Origin: Alphaproteobacteria bacterium
Lineage (GTDB): Bacteria; Pseudomonadota; Alphaproteobacteria; Rhodospirillales; Rhodospirillaceae
Assembly: GCA_003250275.1 (NCBI GenBank)
Contig: QKGW01000210.1
Coordinates: 1-22,006, forward strand
Direction of reading: 5' to 3'
DNA: 22,006 nucleotides
Below are positions 21,821 to 22,006 of the stretch, piece by piece. Below the pieces are notes generated by a model. It saw nothing but the letters and a program-made list of their open reading frames with translations, was not told the origin of the DNA and did not search any database. How positions within the stretch are numbered: position 1 is the first letter of the stretch; each line of letters starts with the position of its first letter. The translations under genes were made by a program, and so were the position numbers.

Positions 21821-22006
21821 GGATACGGATCGAGCGGGACCACAAGCCGCGCCCACACGCTGCAATACAGGGGGAAACTTCCGGAGCGCCACTCAAAGAG
21901 TGAAACTTACTATTTATTTTCAGATGCATAGGTAGGGTCCATAACGAACTCCAATGTGCGGGAACGCCCCACCCTGAACAGTTGGCCTCGGATTTGCGAC
22001 GAAGAT
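21821..22006. other. Unassigned right edge
   Basis: No gene can be supported. On the minus strand an open frame without a visible start reads in from the window edge and ends at 21910 (about 31 residues, ending near LEFVMDPTYASENK). It could be the tail of a gene outside the window or chance. The stretch 21895-21935 is AT-rich compared with its surroundings and might hold promoter sequence for the former Mop gene. Confidence 0.3.

Noticed and set aside
20139..21935. 598-codon plus-strand frame overlapping the EmrB-like gene
   Set aside because: Out-of-frame reading of emrB with Arg/Pro-rich sequence; the correct frame encodes an unmistakable DHA2 transporter.
21910..22005. Short frame on the minus strand reading in from the right edge (about 31 residues)
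   Set aside because: No start, no recognised family and little length; could be a gene tail from outside the window but cannot be supported.

Overview
The window is high-GC DNA with dense, short-spaced operons. Its gene content (fused dipeptide-type ABC ATPase, NodT/EmrAB efflux set, many LysR regulators) suggests an alphaproteobacterium, perhaps Rhodospirillales-like. The taxonomic call is inference from gene style and codon bias, not from a marker gene.

Layout. (1) 1-3472, minus strand: a four-gene redox cassette transcribed SDR oxidoreductase -> metallo-beta-lactamase-fold hydrolase -> zinc-free MDR (quinone reductase-like) -> NADPH-dependent FMN reductase, the last cut by the window edge. 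A LysR regulator (3692-4606, +) is divergent from it, and the shared gap holds a perfect dyad with a T-N11-A core. (2) 4799-7406: a second LysR (-) is divergent from a two-gene unit (+), a D-threonine aldolase/D-serine dehydratase-type PLP enzyme followed at once by a RidA protein. Two perfect dyads about three helical turns apart sit in that gap. This unit ends in a 21-residue stub of a HAD hydrolase and about 200 bp of non-coding sequence with hairpins. (3) 7686-16772, minus strand: one eight-gene operon, RpiR/SIS regulator -> gsiA -> gsiB -> gsiC -> gsiD -> P1 (DmpA-type) aminopeptidase -> M55 D-aminopeptidase -> isoaspartyl peptidase. Many of the joints are ATGA-type or similar overlaps. 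(4) 17066-21693, plus strand: MarR regulator -> NodT-type outer-membrane lipoprotein -> EmrA-type adaptor -> EmrB-type DHA2 pump, a complete tripartite drug-efflux system. (5) 21694-22006: remnant of a molybdopterin-binding (Mop/TOBE) protein gene, then sequence I cannot assign.

How it fits together. Region 3 matches the E. coli iaaA-gsiABCD glutathione importer closely (fused ATPase about 626 aa, binding protein 510 aa, permeases 306 and 292 aa, plus the isoaspartyl peptidase). It differs in carrying two further Ntn or metal peptidases from families known for D-residue peptides, and an RpiR-type regulator. Region 2 next door encodes an enzyme fold that acts on D-serine/D-threonine-type amino acids, with RidA to clear its reactive enamine product. 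I infer a peptide-scavenging island specialised for peptides with D-, beta- or gamma-linked residues. The individual families are clear; the integrated substrate assignment is a hypothesis.

No rRNA, tRNA, CRISPR array or intact insertion sequence was seen. The very long open frames opposite the real genes are high-GC shadows and are not annotated.
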